From Methanobacteriaceae archaeon (GTDB taxonomy: Archaea; Methanobacteriota; Methanobacteria; Methanobacteriales; Methanobacteriaceae): a stretch of DNA of 10,338 bases. This document shows positions 1 through 6,704 of this stretch, one piece after another. The notes under the pieces were generated by a model. That model had not been told where the DNA came from, did no database searches, and worked only from the letters and a program-made list of their open reading frames with translations. The stretch is taken from NCBI GenBank assembly GCA_027318585.1, contig DAHVOW010000039.1:1-10338 (forward strand), written 5' to 3'. Every line of letters starts with the position of its first letter. Position 1 is the stretch's first letter. Both the position numbers and the translations under genes were made by a program.

Positions 1-81
1 AAATTTTTTTATTTTTTATTCCCTAATATTTGGAAAATTTTATTACAACCAGGAACAAGATTTATATTGATTTTATCCACC

Positions 82-498
82 CTAAACCGGAGGAAACACC
101 TCAAAAAACAACTCTCTAAACTCTTCCAGGTCCTCCCGGGGGAAGAACAATCCCACACATATCAAGAGCACTCCGGTGCCTATTACTTCCTGGTTTGGAT
201 CTTCTCTTAACTCCTCGTCGAAGACCAGCTTCACATCGGCTTTCTCCTGCAGGAAATCCCACAGTGTAGATCTATTAGAACCCTGGGCTATATGATGGCG
301 TAACGTCAGTTGTAGAAACTGTTCCCAGTCCTGGAAGTCGCAAAACTCGATCCAGGTTGATCCTTTGTAGTCTATGCAGCAGTTGCAGGTGTCCAGGTCC
401 CATAAAAGTAAGTTTTTTATGATGTCTTCCAGACCTTCATCTACTTCTATGCAAAAATCATCCCCAATTTCCACTTCTACTTGTTTGTGATGGTCCAT
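82..498 (-). CDS. Uncharacterised acidic Cys-containing protein
   Basis: I do not recognise this 138-residue protein and propose no function. It is strongly acidic and soluble, with no signal peptide or membrane segment. A short Cys cluster (C38-x-C40-C41, with C16 and C53 further out) is followed by an aromatic/acidic stretch (W49-I-E-F, then D-x-x-D-W-E around residues 54-59). The C-terminal half alternates hydrophobic strand-like segments (VIGTGVLLICVGLFF) with a Glu-rich helix, which suggests a compact alpha/beta domain. The start is ATG at 496-498. No good SD sits in front of it, so it may be read from a leaderless or very short-leader transcript, or start slightly downstream. Codon use and composition look like real coding sequence. 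It lies in the same direction as the DUF1847 gene, but a gap of about 157 bp makes a shared operon uncertain. Confidence 0.7.
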   Translation of the reverse strand: MDHHKQVEVEIGDDFCIEVDEGLEDIIKNLLLWDLDTCNCCIDYKGSTWIEFCDFQDWEQFLQLTLRHHIAQGSNRSTLWDFLQEKADVKLVFDEELREDPNQEVIGTGVLLICVGLFFPREDLEEFRELFFEVFPPV

Positions 499-655
499 GG
501 TACATTATTAGTTCTTCTTTGAAAGTAAAGCTATTCCCGGTCATGGAATTATTTTTGGTCTAATGGGGTGTAGTCCTGGTTAGATGCCAATTGCGCAAAT
601 CATAAAGCATCCTGATTTAAGTTTCTATCCGCGTTGAATCCATTTTTCAGATAAT

Positions 656-1222
656 CTAGAATTTCATCATCTGATAGTAACGAGAATACACGGCTCCCAG
701 AGGATTGTGGGCCAGTAATCTGTCCTTAACTACCAGGGTGGTTACTGGTGCATCGGAATACTGGGTGAATAGTATGTCGTGTCCTATGCAGAGCCCGATG
801 ATAATATTGAGGTTAGTTTTTTTATCATTTAGAAATGAGGCCTGGCCCAGGGGGTTGCACATGGCCTCCTCACTACTTTTATTAATCTTTTCCAGGTCGA
901 AGTCGGCTTTATCAATACCACAGATTTTACAGCAGACCGGGTATACCTTGAAATATTCCCGGAAGCGATTATAAATTACTCGGGCTTCCTGCTCCAGGCC
1001 CACGCAGAAGGCTAGTCCAATTTTTTGGTAATTCATCTTTCGGGCGAAAAGAATTGTTTCCTCTATCCTGGTTTTTTTCATATAATATTCGGCCTCGATA
1101 TGGGCCGAGGTTTCGATTATGGAAATGTCACCTTCTTGATAGAGTTTCTTTATTTCGTCACTGTTTTTATGACAATCCTTTCCATTAAGACAATCTTTAT
1201 CTGAGCATAACGCACAATTCAA
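656..1222 (-). CDS. DUF1847 family Cys-rich putative metal-binding protein
   Basis: This 188-residue protein matches the DUF1847 family, found in methanogens and anaerobic bacteria and thought to bind metal; no reaction is known. The N-terminus carries four closely spaced Cys (C3, C6, C11, C17) like a zinc or Fe-S site. Later conserved-looking Cys motifs follow: FCVGLEQEA (C73), CCKICG (C97, C98, C101), CNPLGQA (C122) and GLCIGHD (C145). A C-terminal block reads DAPVTTLVVKDR then HNPLGA. It appears cytosolic, with no signal peptide. The start is TTG at 1220-1222, supported by a perfect SD (GGAGGT) exactly 6 nt upstream and by the first Cys falling at residue 3, as expected for the family. It is divergent from the DUF4013 gene across about 290 bp. 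The family call is firm; the function is unknown. Confidence 0.9.
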   Translation of the reverse strand: MNCALCSDKDCLNGKDCHKNSDEIKKLYQEGDISIIETSAHIEAEYYMKKTRIEETILFARKMNYQKIGLAFCVGLEQEARVIYNRFREYFKVYPVCCKICGIDKADFDLEKINKSSEEAMCNPLGQASFLNDKKTNLNIIIGLCIGHDILFTQYSDAPVTTLVVKDRLLAHNPLGAVYSRYYQMMKF

Positions 1223-1238
1223 ACTGTAACCTCCTGTT

Positions 1239-1357
1239 TATAACCCTGAGAGACACTGGAATCCTCTTTCCAATATCCATATCAGTTTTTCTTAAAATAA
1301 GTAATGAACTTTGTATATTATAGTTGCATGTTTAATGGAAATAGGCTTAGGGTTATA
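1239..1357. repeat. 12-nt spaced inverted repeat in the divergent intergenic region
   Basis: The half-site TATAACCCTGAG (1239-1250) has an inverted partner, CTTAGGGTTATA (1346-1357), that matches at 11 of 12 positions with about 95 bp between them. The left copy lies just upstream of the SD of the DUF1847 gene. It could be a pair of regulator sites or chance in AT-rich DNA. The rest of 1223-1516 shows no ORF or other clear element. Confidence 0.2.
1311..1322 (-). promoter_or_regulatory. Candidate TATA box for the DUF1847 gene
   Basis: On the minus strand this reads TATAATATACAA. A start about 25 nt downstream would fall near 1291, giving a leader of roughly 70 nt before the TTG start. That is longer than expected for an archaeal gene, so the assignment is tentative. 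Confidence 0.3.
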
Positions 1358-1516
1358 CTAAAACCTGTCGAGGGGTTCATATCATTCAGGATTTAGATTG
1401 AAGAACATAGGAAGGTCACGTATCCGTTTTATTTTTTTAATTTCTTTAATAATGCTATTGTAAGAAAGATTAAATAAGTGATTAGACACCAGATTAAAAC
1501 TAAGAAATGGTATATT

Positions 1517-2362
1517 ATGAACATAAGAGCAATAATAAAAGACTCGTTAAAGTATCCTCTCTCAGATTGGAAGAATTATTTGATTTTTGGAATTATAATT
1601 GTATTTGCTAACTCCTATTTTGAATTTAGTTCGTTAACTCAAAATAGTGGATTATTAATTGCTTTAGTACTTATATGGTTTATAGGTGGATTATTTGCCT
1701 TTGGTTATATGTTTAAAATCATAAAATCCTCATTAAAATGCGCCGATAAGCTCCCTGAATTTAATAACTTGATTGATATAGGTATGGAAGGAGTTAAAGT
1801 TTTTATAGTCTATATTGTTTATTTAATTCCGGTTATCCTGATAGTGTTCTTATTATGGCTTCATTTTTCAGAATTCAATCTAATTAGTTTCTTGTCTATT
1901 TCTTTACCATCAAAAATCTGGCCAGGAATTACCGGTCTTAGTGCCACACCACTTGATTTTCCGATAATGACATTTGAAGGGGTTATTCTAAGTTATTTGG
2001 GAATCTTATACACTATCTTAATCATACCAGTAATTCTAATAGCCACAGCAAATATGGCCTATAACGAAGGTGAACTCCAATCAGGATTTAAAATTCGTGA
2101 AATATTTGAAAAAATATCCCTTATAGGTTGGAAAAATCTGATAAAATGGTATATAGCGACTGGATTTATCTTTTTAGTCTTATTTATGATGGTTGTAGTG
2201 GTATACAATCTCTTCTATTTATTATCCATTAATGAACCACTTAATCTAATTCCCACTATTTTCGGATTTATAATACCAGCCTTGATTATAAGCCCCTATA
2301 CCTATACCTTCATTTCCCGCTCCGTTGCGTTATTTTATATGCCTGATGAAGAAGAACGCTAA
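1517..2362 (+). CDS. DUF4013 domain-containing membrane protein
   Basis: This 281-residue integral membrane protein is of the DUF4013 type, a family abundant in Methanobacteria and often present in several paralogues; its role is not known. The opening residues (MNIRAIIKDSLKYPLSDWKN) and the later KLPEFNNLIDIGMEGVK block are typical of the family. About six hydrophobic segments are visible, at roughly residues 20-38, 45-65, 93-115, 153-178, 210-232 and 243-262. A charged linker (GFKIREIFEKI) lies before the fifth. I chose ATG 1517 because the family N-terminus begins there. A GTG at 1478 would add 13 basic residues that look non-native, and neither start has a strong SD. The C-terminus is short and acidic (PDEEER). 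It is probably monocistronic: the next strong gene in this direction is about 580 bp away. Confidence 0.85.
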   Translation: MNIRAIIKDSLKYPLSDWKNYLIFGIIIVFANSYFEFSSLTQNSGLLIALVLIWFIGGLFAFGYMFKIIKSSLKCADKLPEFNNLIDIGMEGVKVFIVYIVYLIPVILIVFLLWLHFSEFNLISFLSISLPSKIWPGITGLSATPLDFPIMTFEGVILSYLGILYTILIIPVILIATANMAYNEGELQSGFKIREIFEKISLIGWKNLIKWYIATGFIFLVLFMMVVVVYNLFYLLSINEPLNLIPTIFGFIIPALIISPYTYTFISRSVALFYMPDEEER

Positions 2363-2368
2363 CCAGTG

Positions 2369-2377
2369 TATATAATA
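2369..2377 (+). promoter_or_regulatory. Candidate TATA box before a 23-codon ORF
   Basis: TATATAATA lies 7 nt past the DUF4013 stop codon. Transcription would be expected to start near 2396-2399, close to the GTG at 2398. That distance suits leaderless initiation but conflicts with use of the SD at 2386-2391, so the promoter and SD readings cannot both be fully right. Confidence 0.25.
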
Positions 2378-2397
2378 ATTGGAATGGGGGTGATCTG

Positions 2398-2469
2398 GTG
2401 GTCTTCGCAGGGGTGGTATTGATGGATCCAGGGATTATAATGAAAGTAAATCTCTGCACTTATCCCTAG
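2398..2469 (+). CDS. Possible 23-residue microprotein
   Basis: This short reading frame would encode MVFAGVVLMDPGIIMKVNLC followed by TYP. Its only real support is the initiation site: GGGGGTGAT, close to the ideal archaeal SD GGAGGTGAT, with the GGGGGT hexamer ending exactly 6 nt before the GTG, the spacing seen at most genes in this window. A TATA-like box lies just upstream. The peptide is mildly hydrophobic with one Cys. It could be a genuine small protein, the leader of a lost gene, or a chance ORF. I do not recognise it. Confidence 0.3.
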   Translation: MVFAGVVLMDPGIIMKVNLCTYP

Positions 2470-2490
2470 TCATTTTGTAGAAAAGCCGGG

Positions 2491-2712
2491 TTAATATATC
2501 GGCTTACTTTGATTATTAACGATTGTCCTAAAATTAAACTGGCTCACAATATATGGCCCTCCTAACCCTACCAGTCCAGAATATGTTACTATTCCTTTAA
2601 TTAAATCAAGAATACCTGCCATTATCATGAAACTTACTTGTACGAGCCATATAGTCAAAACCAAAAAACAAGCTGACCAGTTTATATCAGTTAAATAAAA
2701 TTCATATTTCAA
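2491..2712 (-). CDS. Doubtful small membrane ORF
   Basis: A 73-codon frame contains one long hydrophobic stretch (about residues 13-48) and a Gly-rich turn (GLVGLGGPY). The only usable start is TTG at 2710-2712, with no SD; a stop codon lies five codons upstream and no ATG exists between. The residue mix looks protein-like, so it may be a small membrane protein or the C-terminal remnant of one. It may equally be a chance ORF in AT-rich DNA. Confidence 0.25.
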   Translation of the reverse strand: MKYEFYLTDINWSACFLVLTIWLVQVSFMIMAGILDLIKGIVTYSGLVGLGGPYIVSQFNFRTIVNNQSKPIY

Positions 2713-2913
2713 GCTAAAATTTCGTTAAAGCATATATTGAGTAGATCCTTACCAAATCATTCCCAACATTATAGTAAAAAAGTATTGGCTATAACTGGTT
2801 AAAAATAAGTTCTTTTTCTTTTTTGGTGTTTTTACATTTAGATTACAAGGTAGAATGTCTCTTTTTGCGTATTTATTTGATTATATTCTAAATCAACGTT
2901 TTAGAAGAAAAAA

Positions 2914-2923
2914 TTTAATTATA
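2914..2923 (+). promoter_or_regulatory. Candidate TATA box of the HEPN/MNT locus
   Basis: TTTAATTATA lies about 25-30 nt before the ATG at 2946, so transcription would start at or just before the start codon. This fits a leaderless HEPN gene, which also has no SD. It is the likely promoter for the downstream MNT gene. Confidence 0.35.
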
Positions 2924-2945
2924 AGGAAATAGAAATTTACTAATA

Positions 2946-3350
2946 ATGCGCAAGGAAGTTAAAGGAAGTTAAAGATTGGTGGAATCAGGCTAACCGGGAT
3001 TTATTAACGGCTAATAATTGTAAAACATCTGGAGATTATTATGCATGTGCTTTCTTCTGCCAGCAAGCGGTTGAAAAAGCTCTTAAATCTTTGTATATCG
3101 CTAAAAAACGTGCCTCACCTGGATGAACCCATTCATTATTATATTTGGCCACTGAAACGGAGGTACCAACACAGTTTCATAGCTTTTTAAGAAGATTAGC
3201 ACCGGAATTTGTTACCACAGATATCCGGATGCTTCTTACGGAGCGCCCTATGAACTTTATGATCAAGAGATGGCTGAGGAAATTTATGGTCGTAGCAAAG
3301 AGGTGATTTTATGGATAAAATCACAGATGAAAAAGTTAGAGAATGGATAG
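2946..3350 (+). pseudogene. Broken HEPN-domain (HepT-like) toxin gene
   Basis: Read across three lesions, this stretch encodes a HEPN-domain protein of about 130 residues. It runs MRKEVKDWWNQANRDLLTAN, then YYACAFFCQQAVEKALKSLY, IAKKRASPG, THSLLYLATE, RRLAPEFVT, RYPDASYGAPYELYD and finally KSQMKKLENG. The lesions are: a 10-bp tandem duplication at 2952-2971 that shifts the frame after codon 5 or 6; an in-frame TGA at 3124-3126; and a missing base near 3217-3221. The TGA falls between the Arg and His of a likely Rx4-6H RNase motif (KRASPG-stop-THS). The original stop (3348-3350) lies 40 bp inside the MNT gene, the usual overlapping order of these pairs. In working systems the HEPN protein is an RNA-cleaving toxin neutralised by the MNT partner. 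Here no intact product is possible unless the lesions are assembly errors. Confidence 0.85.
2952..2971 (+). repeat. 10-bp tandem duplication inactivating the HEPN gene
   Basis: The decamer AAGGAAGTTA occurs twice in direct succession (2952-2961, 2962-2971), followed by a further AAG. Removing one copy restores the frame from the ATG at 2946 into the HEPN domain, so this looks like a replication-slippage insertion. Confidence 0.85.
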
Positions 3351-3640
3351 ATCACTTCCTCCAGATAATACATCACGAGTATGAACCGGAGAAAGTGCTG
3401 ATATTCGGTAGCAGGGCCCGGGGAGATAACCTAGTCGATAGTGACGTAGATATGATTATTGTAAGTCAAAAATTTGAAGAGGTTAACTGGTTGGAGAGAA
3501 TAAGAGAAGTTTCAGACCTGTGGGAAGGATTCGTTCTTTTAGAACCCTTATGTTATACACCCCAAGAATTTGAGGAAAAGAAAAACCAGATTGGTATCGT
3601 TAACCAGGCCGTGCAAGAAGGCATAGAATTGGAAGTGTAG
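3311..3640 (+). CDS. Minimal nucleotidyltransferase (MNT) antitoxin, MntA-like
   Basis: This 109-residue stand-alone nucleotidyltransferase is of the type paired with HEPN proteins. In characterised MntA-HepT systems the MNT protein silences the HEPN RNase by adding AMP to a tyrosine near its active site. The catalytic signature GSx10DxD is complete: G33-S34 in FGSRARGD, then D45 and D47 in DSDVDMIIVS. The length is normal for the family and the fold runs uninterrupted to the C-terminal helix (residues about 85-106). The start is ATG 3311 with an SD (GAGGT, 3300-3304) six nt upstream, located inside the end of the HEPN frame, so translation was probably coupled. It is oddly intact next to a ruined partner: it could be a relic, act on another HEPN protein elsewhere, or have a new target. 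Expression depends on the HEPN promoter unless an internal one exists. Confidence 0.9.
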   Translation: MDKITDEKVREWIDHFLQIIHHEYEPEKVLIFGSRARGDNLVDSDVDMIIVSQKFEEVNWLERIREVSDLWEGFVLLEPLCYTPQEFEEKKNQIGIVNQAVQEGIELEV

Positions 3641-3690
3641 ATGAAATACGCCATTATATCTACTATTTTTAGATTTGTCTGCCGTATAAT

Positions 3691-4050
3691 TTATTCTAAT
3701 TTCCAGGTCCGGTAAACAATTAATCCGCCTATGGCTATGTTTACAATGGCTACTAAGATTAATTCAAGTCCTTGCGCCATACCCTGCACAAATCCGATAT
3801 TGGTAATCCCGGTGGCGTTGGTTAATTGTATGATTCCTAAAATCCACAATATAATTCCCAGTGCGTAGATGGCTACCGAACTTTTAGATACATAAATTAA
3901 TGCTGCAAAGAGAAGAAAAATTATTCCAAATATTTCAGATGAGAATAAAAGGCTCAGAACACCCCATATTGCTACAATGATGGTCAGTCTCTTAAACCAG
4001 GACTGTTTCATATCATCTCGATTTACATTACCCTTAACCCCTTCATTCAA
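3691..4050 (-). CDS. Small membrane protein, four predicted TM segments
   Basis: I do not recognise this 119-residue integral membrane protein. After a polar N-terminus of about 20 residues come hydrophobic segments near residues 21-37, 40-54, 58-78 and 92-114, and a short basic tail (YRTWKLE). The TTG at 4048-4050 is preferred because a GGGGGT SD ends exactly 6 nt before it; an internal ATG (4009-4011) has only a weak site and would drop 13 polar residues. A TATA-like motif on the minus strand near 4088-4101 would give a leader of about 20 nt. It converges with the MNT gene (51 bp gap, only a weak stem at 3658-3674) and is divergent from the next membrane protein. No function can be assigned from sequence. 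Confidence 0.75.
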   Translation of the reverse strand: MNEGVKGNVNRDDMKQSWFKRLTIIVAIWGVLSLLFSSEIFGIIFLLFAALIYVSKSSVAIYALGIILWILGIIQLTNATGITNIGFVQGMAQGLELILVAIVNIAIGGLIVYRTWKLE

Positions 4051-4295
4051 GATATTACCCCCTTGTGTTAAGATTTGTCAAAATTCCTAAAAATATCTTC
4101 TTATTTTTATTTCCATATTAAATCTTATTTCATTACCTCTATTAGGAGTATATTCACCGTTTAATGAAAATTACTTGATAAAAATAGGATATTTAATGAA
4201 TTGAGAAGTTAATATGTGAAGATAACGGGGAAATATTAATTATTAACGAGTAAAATGGGGCATCTTTTTCTTTAATCTTGGCCCTTTTTTTAAGA

Positions 4296-4304
4296 AAATA
4301 TTTA
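4296..4304 (+). promoter_or_regulatory. Candidate TATA box for the 4341-4760 gene
   Basis: AAATATTTA would place the transcription start near 4325, just upstream of the SD at 4329-4334, giving a short leader of about 16 nt. This supports the TTG at 4341 over the ATG-like or TTG starts further upstream, which would lie outside the transcript. Confidence 0.35.
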
Positions 4305-4340
4305 CACTTAAAACTACAATTAATAAATGGGGGTATTTTC

Positions 4341-4760
4341 TTGGAGAATGATAAGACCATAGAGAGTAAAAAATCTGAGTACATAGCGGCCATAATTTTT
4401 AACCTGATCTTCTGGTACATCGTTAATAATCTGCTCAACTGGAAGGTTTATTTCATAACCAATGCCTTTAATGATGTTTTATGGATTGTAAACTTCTCCA
4501 TAATAGTTGCTATTGTGGGTAATGCCCTGCTCCTTTTCTACAGTCCCGAGAGACTCCGGCATTTGGTGAAAATCATCGTAAATGTGGTCAGCTTCATTGC
4601 CACCTATATTGTCTGGTCAGTGTTCCCCTTCAACTTCTACAACTCCTTCTACGACTGGTGCTTCAGTATCCTCTTAATACTGGGCATGATAGGTATCACC
4701 ATAGCCACTATCGTGGAGTTTTATCTCCTGGTAACTGGGAAACCAAAACTAGGCAGCTAA
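4341..4760 (+). CDS. Small membrane protein, four predicted TM segments
   Basis: This 139-residue integral membrane protein of unknown function has hydrophobic segments at about residues 14-32, 46-66, 75-95 and 107-132, with charged or polar ends (LENDKTIESKKSE at the N-terminus, TGKPKLGS at the C-terminus). A short loop SPERLRH separates segments two and three. The start is TTG at 4341, directed by GGGGGT (4329-4334) six nt upstream. The open frame extends back to 4278, but those 21 extra residues lack an SD and lie upstream of the predicted transcription start. It is similar in size and layout to its divergent neighbour at 3691-4050, without visible sequence identity. Its stop codon lies only 5 bp from the convergent ABC permease stop. 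Confidence 0.75.
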   Translation: MENDKTIESKKSEYIAAIIFNLIFWYIVNNLLNWKVYFITNAFNDVLWIVNFSIIVAIVGNALLLFYSPERLRHLVKIIVNVVSFIATYIVWSVFPFNFYNSFYDWCFSILLILGMIGITIATIVEFYLLVTGKPKLGS

Positions 4761-4765
4761 GTATC

Positions 4766-5485
4766 CTACTTCCATTTGGTTAGTATATTATCTCTCTGGA
4801 AGGTGCTCTTATTTAGATAGAAAAAGGCCAGGTCCGTCAGGATGAGTGCGGCGATGATGGCCAGGACATTAATCACGTTAAGAGTGGCAATATTCGTCAC
4901 CAGCAGTATATAAACCCCTATAAAGGGTATCTCCAGCAGCAATCCCAGTTGATTGGCAGTTCGCACATCATTGACCCGGGCGGATATGATCACATTTAGT
5001 TGTATGCTTAGAATGGATGATAGAGGGACCGCTAAGAGGAGTATGAAGGCCATTTTCAAATTGGGGAAAAAAAGATAGCCAAGGGTGTTATAGGTAACCG
5101 CATCCGAAAGCACCATGAAAATTAGAGAACAGACATATATTACGCCTATACAGGGCAGGAAGGAGGATATGGTCTTTCCCAATAAGAGTTCACCGTCGGT
5201 GATGGGTGTGGCCAGGAGTGGTTCTAGACTTTGCTCGATCTTCTCGCCCAGAATACTGTAGGATGCCAGGGTACTGGACTGGATAATGGCTAATATTATA
5301 TAAAAATAGGAAAACGCGTCCAGTAAGGTTATGATCTCGATTGGATTATCCATGGAACTTAACATCACTGGTAATCCCACCGAGATTAAGAGGGGTAAAA
5401 TTATCAAGGTATACAGGATGCGCTTTTTTTTAAGGAATATGTTGAAGTCCTTGGTGGCGATAACCCATGATTTCCAGAGCTTCAT
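4766..5485 (-). CDS. ABC-2 type transporter permease
   Basis: This is the membrane subunit of an ABC-2 family exporter, 239 residues with about six TM segments (roughly 23-44, 54-77, 105-130, 143-168, 178-198, 203-227). The cytoplasmic segment after the second, EQSLEPLLATPITDGELLLG (84-103), matches the conserved coupling region of this family (LEPLLATP...ELLLGK), which contacts the ATPase. The start is ATG at 5483-5485 with a strong GGAGG upstream. The ATG overlaps the ATPase stop in ATGA (5482-5485), so the two are translationally coupled and form one exporter, probably as a dimer of each subunit. The substrate cannot be read from sequence; relatives export sodium, drugs, lipids or peptides. 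It ends 5 bp from a convergent gene with no visible terminator between them. Confidence 0.92.
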   Translation of the reverse strand: MKLWKSWVIATKDFNIFLKKKRILYTLIILPLLISVGLPVMLSSMDNPIEIITLLDAFSYFYIILAIIQSSTLASYSILGEKIEQSLEPLLATPITDGELLLGKTISSFLPCIGVIYVCSLIFMVLSDAVTYNTLGYLFFPNLKMAFILLLAVPLSSILSIQLNVIISARVNDVRTANQLGLLLEIPFIGVYILLVTNIATLNVINVLAIIAALILTDLAFFYLNKSTFQRDNILTKWK

Positions 5486-6405
5486 TGGTCCCTCCTCACA
5501 ATTTTCAGGTAAGCATCTTCCAGGGTGGGACTGAGCCGAGTAACGTATTGAATCCGGCCCCCAGCACCGATTATGGCGTCGACAAGGATGGGATTATCTT
5601 TTTGCGGATCGGATACATCGATAATTAGCTTATTATTACTAGTGGTGATATTACTAAGGGGGAGATTATTTAATGCCTCCAGGATTGTATCGGTGACCTC
5701 TTCTAATTCGATTACGGTCTTATTACTCCAAACTGATTCTTCTAATTCCTGGGGAGTGCCCATGGCCATGAGTTTAGTGTTGAATATTCCAATCTTGTCA
5801 CAGATCCTTTGGGCTTCATCCAGGTTATGGGTATTAAGAAATATGGTCTTTTTCTCCTCTTTCAAATCCAGTATAAAATCCCGAACCGTCTTGGACGATT
5901 CCGGGTCCAGATTGGCAGTGGGTTCGTCTAAGAATAATATCTCCGGGTCATGAATAAGGGCCCGTGCAATGGCCAGTTTCTGTTTCATGCCCTTGGAGAA
6001 GTTTCCCACCCGGACATCTCTTTTATCCCAGAGCCCTAACAATTTAAGAAAATGGGCAATATTCTCCTTCCTCTCTATCCTGGAACATTCATAGAGTTTA
6101 CCATAAAAATCCAGGTTCCGATAGGCGGTTAGATCATCATAAAGACCCACATTTTCCGGTAAGAGGCCCACAATTTTCCTGATTTTTAAAGAATCCGATT
6201 CATCACTGACGTCATAACCTGCTATCCTGACTTCTCCTTCTGTCTTGGATATCAGACCGGTAAGGATCCTCATGGTCGTGGTTTTACCAGCACCGTTGGG
6301 CCCTAAAAAACCGAAAACCTCTCCTGGTTTAATATGGAAGGTGAGATTATCCACCGCCGTTAAGTCACCAAATTTCCGGGTCAGATTCCGAGCTTCAATC
6401 AACAA
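5482..6405 (-). CDS. ABC transporter ATP-binding protein (CcmA/NatA type)
   Basis: This 307-residue ATPase powers the adjacent permease. Its motifs are Walker A GPNGAGKTT (35-43), an E84 in the Q-loop position (LLPENVG, common in this subfamily), a degenerate signature FSKGMKQK (136-143), Walker B ILFLDEPT (156-163) with catalytic E161, D-loop NLDP (165-168), and the switch His in NTH (H193). After about residue 215 comes a C-terminal domain of about 90 residues resembling DUF4162, common in ABC-2 exporter ATPases, ending SPTLEDAYLKIV. The start is TTG at 6403-6405, 5 nt after the GGT of a GGTGAT SD; the next codon is also TTG. It is the first gene of a two-gene operon. The transporter type is certain; the cargo is not. 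Confidence 0.95.
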   Translation of the reverse strand: MLIEARNLTRKFGDLTAVDNLTFHIKPGEVFGFLGPNGAGKTTTMRILTGLISKTEGEVRIAGYDVSDESDSLKIRKIVGLLPENVGLYDDLTAYRNLDFYGKLYECSRIERKENIAHFLKLLGLWDKRDVRVGNFSKGMKQKLAIARALIHDPEILFLDEPTANLDPESSKTVRDFILDLKEEKKTIFLNTHNLDEAQRICDKIGIFNTKLMAMGTPQELEESVWSNKTVIELEEVTDTILEALNNLPLSNITTSNNKLIIDVSDPQKDNPILVDAIIGAGGRIQYVTRLSPTLEDAYLKIVRRDQ

Positions 6406-6480
6406 GCATCACCAAATTAATATTACGGATATTTCCACTTTTTTTAGTTGGTACATCTACCTTGTAACCCATTTTTTCCT

Positions 6481-6490
6481 TTAAATATAT
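6481..6490 (-). promoter_or_regulatory. TATA box of the ABC exporter operon
   Basis: On the minus strand ATATATTTAA is followed by AAGG, a strong archaeal TATA-like element. It predicts a transcript start near 6460 and a leader of about 55 nt before the TTG at 6405. No operator-like dyad is obvious nearby. Confidence 0.45.
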
Positions 6491-6639
6491 GAAGGCCACC
6501 TTTTTTTATAATAGTTTTCAGGTCCCTGACATAATTTGAGAAATAAGATAAAAATATTTACTGAAAATATATAGCAAAAAAAAATTCGATCTAAATAAAA
6601 AAAAATTGAATACAGAAATAGGTAGGAAGTTACACTTTT

Positions 6640-6675
6640 AAAAAAATAGATTAGAAATAAACCAGAACGGTTTAT
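6640..6675 (-). terminator. Stem-loop plus T-run terminator of the TRAM gene
   Basis: On the minus strand, 30 nt past the TRAM stop, ATAAACC-GTTCT-GGTTTAT forms a perfect 7-bp stem with a 5-nt loop (6657-6675). Ten nt later comes a run of seven T (6646-6640). Stem and T-tract together make this the clearest terminator in the window. It also shields the ABC operon promoter downstream. Confidence 0.6.
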
Positions 6676-6704
6676 AACGTCATTTCTATTTTAGAAAATA
6701 ATGA

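Larger units (their letters stand above)
2470..2945. other. AT-rich region with one weak ORF
   Basis: Between the 23-codon ORF and the HEPN remnant I see only a doubtful minus-strand ORF (2491-2712, listed separately) and AT-rich DNA with no convincing repeat, RNA gene or terminator. A TATA-like site at 2914-2923 belongs to the HEPN/MNT locus. Confidence 0.5.

Noticed and set aside
705..974. Plus-strand ORF opposite the DUF1847 gene
   Set aside because: Antisense shadow of a confidently identified Cys-rich protein.
3658..3674. ATCTA...TAGAT stem between the MNT gene and the convergent membrane gene
   Set aside because: A 5-bp AT-rich stem without a T-run is too weak to call a terminator.
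4193..4438. Minus-strand 81-codon ORF
   Set aside because: Antisense to the start of the 4341-4760 membrane gene, no SD, Lys/Ser-rich composition.
5331..6484. Plus-strand ORFs at 5331-5534, 5573-5953 and 6245-6484
   Set aside because: All lie antisense to the ABC permease and ATPase genes and have Ser/Leu/Arg-rich shadow composition.
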